Positions 1 to 37,364 of a DNA stretch of 64,000 nt are shown here, piece by piece. The translations under genes and the position numbers were made by a program. Location: assembly GCA_037975125.1 (NCBI GenBank), contig CM075853.1, positions 96,526,567-96,590,566 of the forward strand, written 5' to 3'. The number at the start of each line of letters is the position of its first letter. Positions within the stretch are counted from its first letter, which is position 1. The notes beneath the pieces were generated by a model that made no database searches, was not told where the DNA came from, and saw only the letters and a program-made list of their open reading frames with translations. The stretch is from Latrodectus hesperus. Lineage: Eukaryota > Arthropoda > Arachnida > Araneae > Theridiidae.

Positions 1-940
1 CAGTAAATTTATCGGTAGTACTGTTTTACTGCTGTCTGGTGATTTCCGGCAGACTTTGCCAGTTATTCCTCACTCTACTTTTGCCGATGAGATTAACACA
101 TGCTTAAAACAATCATTTTCATGGACAAGTGTTGAGACACTTTGATTGACTATAATTATGCGAGTACAATTGCAAAATGATCCATCGGCACAAGTATTTT
201 CTAACCAATTGCTGGATACTGGAAATGGTGAAATTGAATTGCATCAAAATATAATACATAAAATTACCAGATAATTTCTGCACTGTTGTTGAAACAAGAA
301 ATGAACTAATTGAGAGTGTCTTTCCGGATATATTGAATAATTATTTAGATCACAATTGGCTCTGTAATCGTGCTATTTTGGCAGCAAGAAACGTTGATGT
401 GAACGAAATTAACTTCCAAATACAACAAATGTTGTCCGGTGATTTGATGTCTTTTAAATCAATCGACACAGTTACTGATGAAAACGAAGCCGTAAACTTT
501 CCAACTGAATTTTTGAATTCTCTGGATATGCCAGGAATGCCACCACACAATCTTCAATTGAAAATTGGTTCACCAATTATTCTTCTACGTAATTTAAACC
601 CACGTCAATTATGTAACGGTACACGTTTAGTCATAAAAAATGACCGAAAATATTCTCGAAGTAACAATTTTGACGGGAAAATTTAAAGGAGATATCGTCC
701 TGTTGTCACGTATTCCACAGATAGCGTCAAAATCTCCAATACCGTTTAAATGGCTCCAATTTCCGATTTGTTTAGCTTTTGCGATGACCATAAATAAATC
801 TTAAGGCCAAACAATTTGCGGTTTGGATTTGGAAAACACATGTTTCTCACATGGACAGCTATATGTAGCCCACTCACGTGTAGAAAAACCATCAAATCTC
901 TTCGTGTTAGCGAAAGAAAAGGAATGTTGTACACAAAGTA
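1..940 (+). pseudogene. Decayed Helitron PIF1-like helicase (C-terminal part), cut by window edge
   Basis: Three reading frames read in order give the end of a PIF1/RecD-like helicase of the kind carried by Helitron rolling-circle transposons. Seen: a GDFRQTLPV block near 40-65; a segment with NDPSAQVFSNQLL and GNGEI (about 176-235); an open stretch at 333-686 with MPGMPPHNLQLKIGSPIILLRNLNP; then FKWLQFPICLAFAMTINKS followed by GQTI (about 746-825) and LYVAHSRV (about 860-885). These match the order of helicase motifs III to VI. The frame is broken by a TGA near 145, stops near 270-300, a frame change before 333, and a TAA inside the conserved NKSxGQT block. It is a dead relic. Its 5' part lies outside the window and I could not identify a Helitron 3' end (hairpin plus CTRR). 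Confidence 0.8.
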
Positions 941-1976
941 GTACTTAGATAATTTTTAGTTTTAATAATTTAAAATTGAAAAAAATAATAGTTCGATGTC
1001 AATGTTAGTGTTAAATGTGTTTTATATGAATTAAAAACACAGTAATCAAAATATTGAAATCAAACACATTTTTTATTTTAAGTTATTCAGACACCTAATA
1101 TAAGTTTCACTCTATTCCAAGCAACATTTTGTAATTGAACTCAGGTCAAAAATTAGGTAGCCAATGAAAATAAAGATTCATTTGTATAGATACAGAGAGT
1201 ATTAAAAGCTTTATTATTATTTAAAAAAATAATTAGGAAAGGAAAAAAAAAAGAAAATGAATAGAAGAGAGGAGTACCATTTATTCGTATTTTAACGTAA
1301 AAAAATAAATATAAATAAAAATTCCTCTTCTCTAGGTATCTACAGGAGATGTTGATATCTCTTAAAGCTGATTTACAGATTTTTCTGACTAAATACAAAA
1401 TGAATGTTATATCTCTTCCCATAGAAAGATTTGAATTCACCTTTTATTCTTTTATTTTTTAAACCAAAAGATTTCTACTGCAGAAGTTGTTTTATATCTT
1501 TAAAAAGCTTTCTATCAAAGTTTCTGAATGTTTAAAATAATGCAAAATTGGGATCATTTTTGATAGCCAGAATCTTTAAACCTATAAAAAGCACCTGTTT
1601 TCTTTGTCGAATTTTTTTATCAACATTCTAGTTAAAGAATCGTTTTCTATACTCTATATCAGACACAGTAATATTGAAATTTTAATTTAATTGATACTAA
1701 ATAAAATTAGACAATTTATGGTGAGAACGAAGCTATATATTAATGAATTTATTAGATATAAAATTTATTAAATTTGTTACTGTATGAATAATACTCCTTT
1801 TTAATTTTTTAATGGTTAGATTAAATATATAAACCTGTTTGAATATTTAAAAACATTTTCAAGAGTAATTTTCCTGTTTCGCATTAAAGCGAAGGTTATT
1901 ACCGAAAAAGTAACATGTTATGAATACTTCATACCTTGTTTAAATTATATTTGCTACTTAATTTATCAAAATATAT
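941..1976. other. AT-rich spacer, no gene seen
   Basis: No frame longer than about 95 codons, no splice-flanked protein-like segment and no recognisable repeat. The minus-strand open frame at 1153-1440 has a composition typical of chance AT-rich frames (Phe, Ile, Lys, Leu, Tyr). Confidence 0.6.
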
Positions 1977-2511
1977 TACATTGTTGTAAAATAATAAAAA
2001 ATTTATCTGCTTATTTTATTTAAAAAATTCTAAAATAGTATTACCTAGATATTTTAATATTTAGGTAATACTATTTTATCTTAGACGTAGCATAATAAAA
2101 ATACCTTAGACGTAGAATAATAAAAAAATCCCCCCAAAATAATAATTTTATAAAAATAATTTCTCAAACTATTCACAGGCTCAACGTTTATTATTATTAA
2201 AAATGTTAAAAAGTCACTACTTCATGAAAATGAAAAATAAAATTTGAAAAAAATTGATACATTGTTGTAAAAATAATTAAAAATTTATATTTTCATTTTA
2301 TTTAAAAAATTCTAAAATAGTATTACCTAAATATTTTAATATTTAGGTAATATTATTTTATCTTAGACGTAGAATAATAAAAAAAATATCCCCAAAATAA
2401 TTATTTTATAAAAATAATTTCTCAAACTATTCACAGGCTCAACGTTTATTATTATTTAAAAAGTTAAAAAGTCACTATTTTATGAAAATTAAAAATAAAA
2501 ATTGAGAAAAA
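1977..2511. repeat. Two tandem copies of a ~255-280 bp unit with internal palindrome
   Basis: Copy 1 runs about 1977-2257 and copy 2 about 2258-2511. Both start TACATTGTTGTAAAA and share in order a palindromic block, CTTAGACGTAG, a C-run, TTTCTCAAACTATTCACAGG and CTCAACGTTTATTATTA. Copy 1 is longer because the short CTTAGACGTAG-AATAATAAAAA segment is itself duplicated (about 2080-2125). Divergence between copies is modest by eye. Confidence 0.85.
2031..2078. repeat. 48-bp palindromic hairpin in copy 1 of the tandem unit
   Basis: Arms TAAAATAGTATTACCTA and TAGGTAATACTATTTTA are exact reverse complements and the AT-rich centre also pairs largely. The equivalent block in copy 2 (about 2312-2359) has one altered arm position (TATTATTT instead of TACTATTT), so it folds with one weak pair. 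Confidence 0.85.
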
Positions 2512-3996
<1,485 letters not shown>

Positions 3997-4048
3997 CTAC
4001 TTATTCATTCATTAAATTTCTGATTTCTATACCCTACCCTTTAGTTCT

Positions 4049-4054
4049 TTTATT
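4049..4054 (-). terminator. Candidate poly(A) signal AATAAA of the TIL-mucin gene
   Basis: On the minus strand AATAAA lies 26 nt beyond the TAA stop (4082-4080) of the last coding exon. This supports ending the gene there, though the implied 3' UTR would be very short and AATAAA is common by chance in such AT-rich DNA. Confidence 0.4.
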
Positions 4055-4079
4055 TCTAAAGCAAATTTTTGAAAAATAC

Positions 4080-29951
<25,872 letters not shown>

Positions 29952-30400
29952 CTCCAAGCACTATGCACTTGATTAGCACCCACATCAAAGAACTAATAAC
30001 GCCTATTTTCCATTATGCTTGCCTCACGCACGGTCTCTGAACAAACAAGGTGCTTGTTCGTATTTCCCGCTAATCGCCTCTCGCATGTCGCCTGAATCAA
30101 TGCGATGTCCAACCCCCAACGCGATTACTCTTCCCAACTCGCCCACCTTACTGATTTGCGTCAGAGTCTTTGCCAAGTTCAGATTCGAATGCTAATGATT
30201 TCCGATTCCATGGGATTTTGAAATTTTGCTGTGCCACCTGAATGCGCGTGAGCAAGCAGCGCATGTCACTGCCGAAAGACAAAGGAACTTGCTAAGATGC
30301 CGAGTGATTGGAGCAACCGCTGTTGATGACTTGTTGATGATTCTTGTCACGTGGATTGACATTCACAAAGTGTTTAGGGGAAATTTATTTGTATACCTGC
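29952..30400 (-). promoter_or_regulatory. GC/CpG-enriched upstream flank, likely promoter and 5' UTR of the TIL-mucin gene
   Basis: Between about 29,990 and 30,340 the sequence is clearly richer in C, G and CpG (ACGCACGG, TCGCATGTCG, AACGCG, GAATGCGCGTGAG) than the AT-rich surroundings, and it lies directly upstream of the signal-peptide exon. I see no clear TATA box. A short + strand frame at 30226-30420 shares this composition but matches no family I know. Confidence 0.4.
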
Positions 30401-32293
30401 CAGAGAATAAAATGATTTAAATAATGATGCTTCTGATTCATGCTACGTGAAAATGCCTGATAGAAATTATGTTTGAACATCCGCCGTTCTTGTTTGAAAT
30501 TTTATTGATAAGACACAAAAGTAATGCAATAAGCAAAATATATCACGAAATGGTTTCGTCTCGTTTTGGTACTAAGTTAAGAAAATCATATTCGAAATGC
30601 TCGTGTTTTACAGGAATTTATTTATGGATAGTTACATTACCTTATAATTCCAGAAAGCTTAATTATTAATGAAGATCCTAAAGTTTCTATTTATTAACTA
30701 AGTTACGATAACTTACTACGAATTTATAAAAGCAACCAGAAAAAAAAGCATAGAATTTATAAATAAAAGATGAAAAATTTATGAATTGATTTTTTTGATT
30801 TTTGACATTTGAATGCTTTTAACTTTTACGAAATACATCTTAATGTTGTACATAACTTTTTCTCCTTTATAACCTATCATAGACAATATAATTTCAGATT
30901 TGGATAAGATTGTTTTCTGTCAGTGATGATGGTTAAAAGTATGCATCAATTTTTTGTTATGTCTACTGAGTTTCCTTGTAATATCTACTTTTGTTTAAAG
31001 ATAATGCTTAGAGTCAAAATTTCTCGCTTACAATATTAAACAATTTGCTTAAACTTTTTTGACATTAATCCCTACTTTCATCTGCAACATAAACCATAAT
31101 AGAATAATTAGTTAGAAAATGTTTTCTGATTTTTTTTCAAGTACACCATTGTATATTGCAAATTAATCATACTATTTTTAAGATAATAATTTTTGAAATA
31201 TAAAAAGAAAATAAGTCTGAAATAAAATAAAATGTTTTTAACAAAAAATAAAAATTTGGGAACAATGCATATTTGTTACTTTTTTCAATGCGTATTAATT
31301 TTAATCCTTGAAATTTTCATTGCAAGAATCATGAAAACCAATATTTTGATTAATTCTAAATACAATTTGAATGACTTATATTTTCTTTTAAACTTTTTTA
31401 TTTCTTGAATATTAAGTATATCTATGAAATTTTTACAAATTTTCTATCAAATGGTCTTTTGTTTTAATATTACACACACATGGCGAACTTACGAACTCAC
31501 TCTTTATTACTATTAATCATTATTACAGAAATATTAAGTTTTTACAGCGTAGTTAATATTTTTTGGTAAACAGACTTAAAAAAACTGTTTTCTTTGTACT
31601 TTAAGTAATTATTAGTAATCGTTTTATTAGTTTCGATTTTTAAAAACCATTTTTAACTCTAATAATATGAAAAAAAAAATCGGTTCTCAGCATTAAAAAT
31701 CTAATATATTATTTAATAAAAAAATAGTTTCACCATATAATTAAAATTAATTTACATTTGTATTTGAAACAAAAGTATTTTATTATACTTGGTTACATTG
31801 AAAGTAACAATATTTTATAAGCACCTTGTTTTTCAAAGTAAAGAGGAAATATTAGTTTTTTTAAAATTCAGGACTTTACAACCTTGCATTATGAAAAATG
31901 TGCTAGAGATAGGTTAACAACACCACATTACTTTTCCTTCATCTATAATTTTAAATTAACCGTTTTGAAAATATTTTGTTATCTTGAGAGAAATCAGAGT
32001 AAAATTGTTTTTCTACTCTTCACACAAACCTACATATTTTGATTTATTTGATTAATCTTACTTAATATCTGAGATAAAATTAAAATTCATAATTAGTTTC
32101 GTTGCTTGGAATAGATACTTGAATTGAGTGTTATACTCAGTCTGCATTGTGAATGTTATGTAAAAGTGGTTGATAAAGTTTATTTCATAGCACAGTGATT
32201 TTCTTTTACAATATTCCCATTTCTTTAATGAATCTCTGACTATAATTTATACTTAAAAAACACATAATTTTAAACATTTAAGATTTATGAAGC
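30401..32293. other. AT-rich spacer, no gene seen
   Basis: No recognisable coding, transposon or RNA signal; only short chance frames. Confidence 0.6.
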
Positions 32294-32295
32294 TA

Positions 32296-32378
<83 letters not shown>

Positions 32379-32396
32379 ATATATATATATATATAT
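32294..32396. repeat. (CTAT)n tetranucleotide array followed by (TA)n
   Basis: About twenty CTAT units from 32294 to about 32377, then TATATATA and GGGTGGGTG. Confidence 0.95.
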
Positions 32397-32552
32397 GGGT
32401 GGGTGTATGTATGCTTGTATTAATGAATTGTGAAGATTTACAAAGCTCCAGTTTAAGCACAAAAGGTGTTCAGGGTTGATTTATTATGCACGATAGTGCT
32501 TGAAATAACACCAAATTAAAGTAAAACATTTTAGCTTGATTCCAGGGATCTA

Positions 32553-33637
32553 CAGGTGGCTCTCGACTTTCGCACATTTTAAAAAAATTAACTTTTTAAT
32601 CTTCTGTGGTCGGATGTCTCCTCTCAGGGGACCAGAGTCATAGTGACGGGGGTTAAGGGGGATATAATGCACCGTGCGCAGCTCGTAGAAGGGCGCCAAA
32701 TCATTTCAAAGATAAACAAAATTTTCCAGGAAATTTCAATCTTAGTTTGATGATATCAATTTTATTCAGAGAAATAATTTTTCTTATAATTATTGAGTCA
32801 TGTCCAAAAAAAATATACGCCAGAGATGAATCAGCTTTAGAAAAGAGAAGAGGTTGTGTTGATGAAAAATGCGAAAAAAGAGCTGCTCTCTGGAGTTCTT
32901 GCCATAATGAAACTCTTACTCTTATACTTCCTTATTAATAACAATTTTTCTTAGCTTAGTTCTTTTGAAAAAATATGTCATTTTAACCATGCTTTTAATT
33001 TTTGTTTCCTAATCTGTTACATTATCGTTTTTCATTTTTTTAAACCTTTCTTTTTTGAGTTTCTTACTTTGCTCAAAATTTGTTATACTATTGTTTTGTA
33101 CAAGAGAAATCTTGTTCATATATAAATAAGGAAAATATTTTAAATTTCTTAAATATAATTTTTGGAATATTAGATTGGTCAGTATTTCATTTCTTTCCAA
33201 AAATCGCTTTGTCGGAAGCAAAAATTTAAATTTTGGAAAATCTGGAGTTTTGACATTTAAAATATTATTGCTATATTTTATATTTTCTGTCTACTATGTA
33301 TTCTTTCGATATGAATACTTAATTCATATGTTTTCTAGTATAAATATTTACTAACATATGCTTGTTGAGTTTTAAAACTTAAATATTAAATAACATAGAA
33401 ATATTTTGCAAGAAAAGAAAAAAAAAGCCGGCATTCAATTAATTCTTGATAAATTTATGAATGAAATACACAAAAGCACTTGACACGCCTCTTTAACTTC
33501 ATTATGAATACATATTAATAATTACTTTAAAACATGGTTTTTGGAGCATATTTTTTGTACATCCCTCTACTTTCGAACATTCAACACTTGCACACATTTT
33601 CAGGAACCAATTATGACCGAAAGTAGAAAATCCACTG
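32553..33637. mobile_element. Possible degenerate pogo/Tigger-like element (~1.1 kb)
   Basis: The left end reads TA|CAGGTGGCTCTCGACTTTCG. The right end, reverse complemented, reads TA|CAGTGGATTTTCTACTTTCG followed by GTCATAATTGGTTCC. Both begin with CAG beside TA, contain ACTTTCG at the same place, and resemble the ends of pogo/Tigger elements, where 'CAG...TCGACTTACG...AATTGGTTCC' is common. The interior has a short C/G-richer stretch (32610-32700) but no transposase I can read, so it may be a MITE or a decayed copy. The inverted repeats match only partly. Confidence 0.4.
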
Positions 33638-34380
33638 TAATACAGATCCACTTTCGGCAATAAGCATTATTTTTTCAAGTTTAACTTCTCTGGAGTACAA
33701 ACACCACTTCGAATATGAATGCATATAGTGGTTCAAAATCCTGTGTTAAATCTGCAGACTCCAGTTGAATTATCCATCATAGGATGAAAGTGACTGTAAT
33801 GTGATAATCAAATGAAGCTAACCAGAAAAGAAATCTATTTAGCTGTTTTAGCAGCGAAAATTGATAACAGATATAATGAATGCCAGTTGAAAGGTCAACT
33901 GTAATGAAGTTGGGTAAGTTTAGTCTATATAATGGGGGTACAGCAAATAATGTATATCAAACAAAATATTCTTTAAGTTTCTTTACTTTGCCTCATAAAA
34001 TAATTTAATTTTAATCAAATATTAACAGTTAACTGATAAAAAGATACTTTTCACAATATCAAGTTTGAAAAAAATGATAGAATTTTCAATAAATGGAACA
34101 AGATAGCACAAAAAATAAAAATTAATTCATTTAGCATTTTACACTAATAAATTTTATTTCTGATCTTTATTTTTTAACAGATAATATAATTTATAAATTT
34201 TGTCATCTAAGAAAAATTAAATTAAATTTGTAGATTTTTTTGAATGACAACAATTTAGAATTTTTTTTTTTTGCGCTGGCTAAAAATAGAAACAAAAGTA
34301 GAATATTCTGTACATAAAATGAATTTGCTTTATAAGTTTTTCAATTCTGCAATATAAAATCAGTTATTGTTTAAAATGAA
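33638..34380. other. AT-rich spacer, no gene seen
   Basis: No coding or repeat feature recognised. Confidence 0.55.
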
Positions 34381-34658
34381 TTGTTGTCATGTGCCAGCTA
34401 GGCTGGCATTATGGGGTGCGCTGCTCCAGTTTTCCAACTGAACCATATTTTGGTGTGGAGTCCGACCTGCTCAGTACACACATGCTATAGGTACCAGTTT
34501 ATAGGGTAGGCAACCATTCAGAACCTATTCTTACAAGGAAAGGACAAAGACGGGATTGATAGAGAGCGAAAGTATATCCATGCTCGAACCGGAATTCAAA
34601 CCCAGGACTTCCCTATCCGCAGTCAGGCACGCTGACCACGAGACAAGTTGAGCGGCTT
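34381..34658 (-). mobile_element. tRNA-derived SINE
   Basis: On the minus strand it begins AGCCGCTCAACTTGTCTCGTGG, with an A-box-like TGGTCAGCGTGCCTGA and a B-box-like GGGTTTGAATTCC about 30 nt later. That is the layout of a tRNA-derived SINE head. About 200 bp of tRNA-unrelated body follow, ending near a TGCCAGCCTAGCTGGCA palindrome. The sequence is much richer in G and C than its flanks. Confidence 0.7.
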
Positions 34659-35914
34659 TAAAATAGATGTAATGTGGTTTACAAATTGTAAATTTGCTGA
34701 GCAAAAACAGGCTGAATATTTTAATGCAGTTTAACCTTTGTATTGTACTACATGTAATGTTACCAAATTTTTTCCATTGATATTATATATTAATCTACTC
34801 ATAAATAATTAATAAGAATTCATTGAGAAAGAAGTTTTTCAGCTTATAAAATGCAACTTGAATAATTGTTTAGAAATTAAATAAAACTTATCTTTCTCTC
34901 AAGTTAAAATTGATGGAAAGAAAGTTGAGATAGAAGGCAAATAACATTTAAAATAATTTGTGCTGAGCTTGCTAATAAGAAACTAGAAGAAAATGTTCAC
35001 TGCCTTCACAATCTGTTAAGTTTATTCAGAAATTAAAATCACTTAAGAAAAGAAGAATTTCTTGCTGTGTTATGTATTAAAAATTATACATAAAACTGTA
35101 ATAGGCAAAAGATAGCTGGGATTTATTGGGAATTAAGAACTCAATTGAGTGCCTTTAGAAACAGAATAACAAGGCAAAAGTATTAATAAATGAATATTAA
35201 TATATTTGAAATGAATTTGAATGAAATCTAATTGATTTGAAAATATTTGTATTTATGAGAATATAAACGTGTAAAAAGCAGTACGATTTCATAAAAAACA
35301 GAATTAAGTACTGTGATGATGAACGGAAATATGTGAAAGTAAGCATAAATTTTCAAATATTGAAAAAATTAAAAATGGTGTAAATTCAAAGTTTAAAGTA
35401 AAAAAAAATTGTAAATTCAAAGTTTAAATATAAAAAGGTGTAAATTAAAAGTAAATTCAATTACTTCAGCTGCTGATTTATAAGTTTTAGTGGAGTCATA
35501 ATCAAAGTAAATAGAATGCATTTTTTTAGTAAACTTTCAAAATTATTGAATCATCAAAAATATACCCTGTCAAAAAATATAAAATTAAAAAAATACTTTT
35601 AATGATTAAAAATTAATTGTATTTGATACAACAAAAGGGAAAAAATTGTAACCAAATAATAAGGCAATCAAAAATATATCACGTCAATTTTTTTTCAATA
35701 AATTTATCATTGAAAAAATTGATGTTATCTATTTTCTCCGGGATTATTTCCTTGATTAAATCTTCAGTAAATTTGATCACACCAATAATTTCTTTGGGGG
35801 AGGGGGATGATTCTTGAGAAAATTATTAAAAGAATATTTTTCCAAAAATATTGTTTGAATAGTTTTTCAAAGATTATTTAAGCATTATTGTTTTTCAAAA
35901 TATTAATTGAATAT
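34659..35914. other. AT-rich spacer, no gene seen
   Basis: No coding or repeat feature beyond short TAAATTCAAAGTTTAAA-type local repetitions near 35380-35455. Confidence 0.55.
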
Positions 35915-36191
35915 TGTAGCGTGTAGCATGTAGCTGGTTTAATAGGAACAAAGAAATAAGTTCCTTAAATAGCTCAAAATATTTTATTACAATTTTAGGT
36001 ACAATTTGAGCACAACACAGATACACACAGATACTACAAATAATACTAAATAACATCTAAAACATTTAAATTTGAAGAAAAAAATAAACATGAGAGTCAT
36101 ATGGACATGTCTCATACCGTCGGTTGTTGGAGAGGGACTGGCCTTCTCGTTGACGATGCCATGGGTGACGCTGCAGATAGAGGGCGCTACA
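35915..36191 (-). repeat. 3' LTR of the gypsy element (277 bp)
   Basis: Bounded by TGTAGC and GCTACA in inverted form. It differs from the other LTR by two substitutions and one single-base gap. It contains AATAAA in element orientation and the last ~42 codons of the pol frame. Confidence 0.95.
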
Positions 36192-37364
36192 GACTCCCCT
36201 CTGGCTCCGCCGACGTCCCGGCAAGGAGACAGGATTGAGATGAGGAAGCTGCTGAGGGTGTCGACGTGGTCTTCCTCTACTTTTCAAAGGGAAAACGGGA
36301 CCGTTATCTCTAGATGATTGTTGATAAGGCATCAACATACTGGTATGATAAGTACCGAGTACTTGATCAGGGGCAGCAGGGTCTGCAACATCATATGTAT
36401 TTGGTGATCTATTTGTTAGGATAATATAAGGTCCTTCACGTTTGGGCATGAATTTTTTACTTGTTTTGGTCTTAGACTTGCTTATGGGATGTAAAGTGAT
36501 CCAAACTTTATCACCTGGTTGATAATAAGCGGGTCTATGCTTCTTGTCGAAGTACTCCTTTCTTGCATCTTGTTTTTGTTCTACACGTTCTCTAATTAAG
36601 GGTGTAAGACGTGCAAATTCTTTCAAGTAAGGTGTTATCTCTGCGACGAAGTTATCGTTATCAATGACAGCTCTTATATCATGCTTGACATCATCTGTGG
36701 TTCGAAGCTCTCTTCCGAACTGAAGGTAAGCTGCCGTATGACCTGTAGAATCACATTTTGCAGTGTTTAAAGCAAAACGTATCATGGGTAGTTTGTCCTC
36801 CCAAGTATCATGTGAATCACCAACTAGAATTGCTAATTTGGGTTTTAGGTCTCGATTTTTTCGTTCAGCAGGGTTTGCTTGAGGATGGTATAACGGTATA
36901 AGATCTTGCTTAATACCCAAGATTTTACAAGTTTGTTGCATTACAGCACTGACGAACTGTACGCCATTGTCACTGATTACCCTTCTAGGTAGGCCATAGC
37001 GTAAGAAGACTTCTTCTATCAATATTTTAGAGCAATTGATAGCTGTAGCATCTTTTAAGGCAAAAAGTTCGACCCATCGTGTACTTGTATCTTCAACAAG
37101 AAAAATCCATTTTTTTCCAGTTGGGGTCTCTGGGAGAGGGCCAAACAAGTCTATTGCCAGCGTCTCAAATCTTTGTGAGTAAATAGGCGTTCTGAGTAAT
37201 CCAGCAGGTTTCTGGTTGTTAGATTTGTACCGATTACATTCAGCACAATCTTTCACGTATTCGGCGATAAACTTTCTCATGCCAGGAAAGAAATACCTAG
37301 AAGCAATTTTATGATACGTATTCTCAGCTCCACAATGTCCTGCAGTGGGAGTATCATGATATTG
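36066..37364 (-). pseudogene. Gypsy pol, integrase portion (after in-frame TAG)
   Basis: Continues in the same frame after the TAG at 37367-37365. It holds the integrase zinc-binding HHCC pattern (AGHCG, TYHK, then KDCAECNRYK), and the catalytic core with AIDLFGPLPETPTGKKW, VISDNGVQF and YHPQANPAERKNR, the last two carrying the second Asp and the Glu of the D,D-35-E triad. A C-terminal domain reads PGDKVWITLHP and KREGPYIILTNRSPNTYDV. The frame ends about 42 codons inside the 3' LTR. Integrase would insert element cDNA into the host genome. With the upstream stop it is not fused to RT unless the TAG is read through. Confidence 0.85.
36192..36202 (-). promoter_or_regulatory. Polypurine tract of the gypsy element
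   Basis: The minus strand reads AGAGGGGAGTC directly before the TGTAGC start of the 3' LTR, the position of the plus-strand primer. Confidence 0.75.

Noticed and set aside
30226..30420. + strand frame with NAREQAAHVTAERQRNLLR text in the GC-richer patch
   Set aside because: Charged and plausible looking, but short, without splice partners or a family I can name. The GC content explains the absence of stops.
34381..34658. Considered as a true tRNA gene because of A- and B-box-like motifs
   Set aside because: The cloverleaf does not close: acceptor-stem pairing is lacking and the sequence continues into an unrelated body, so a SINE fits better.
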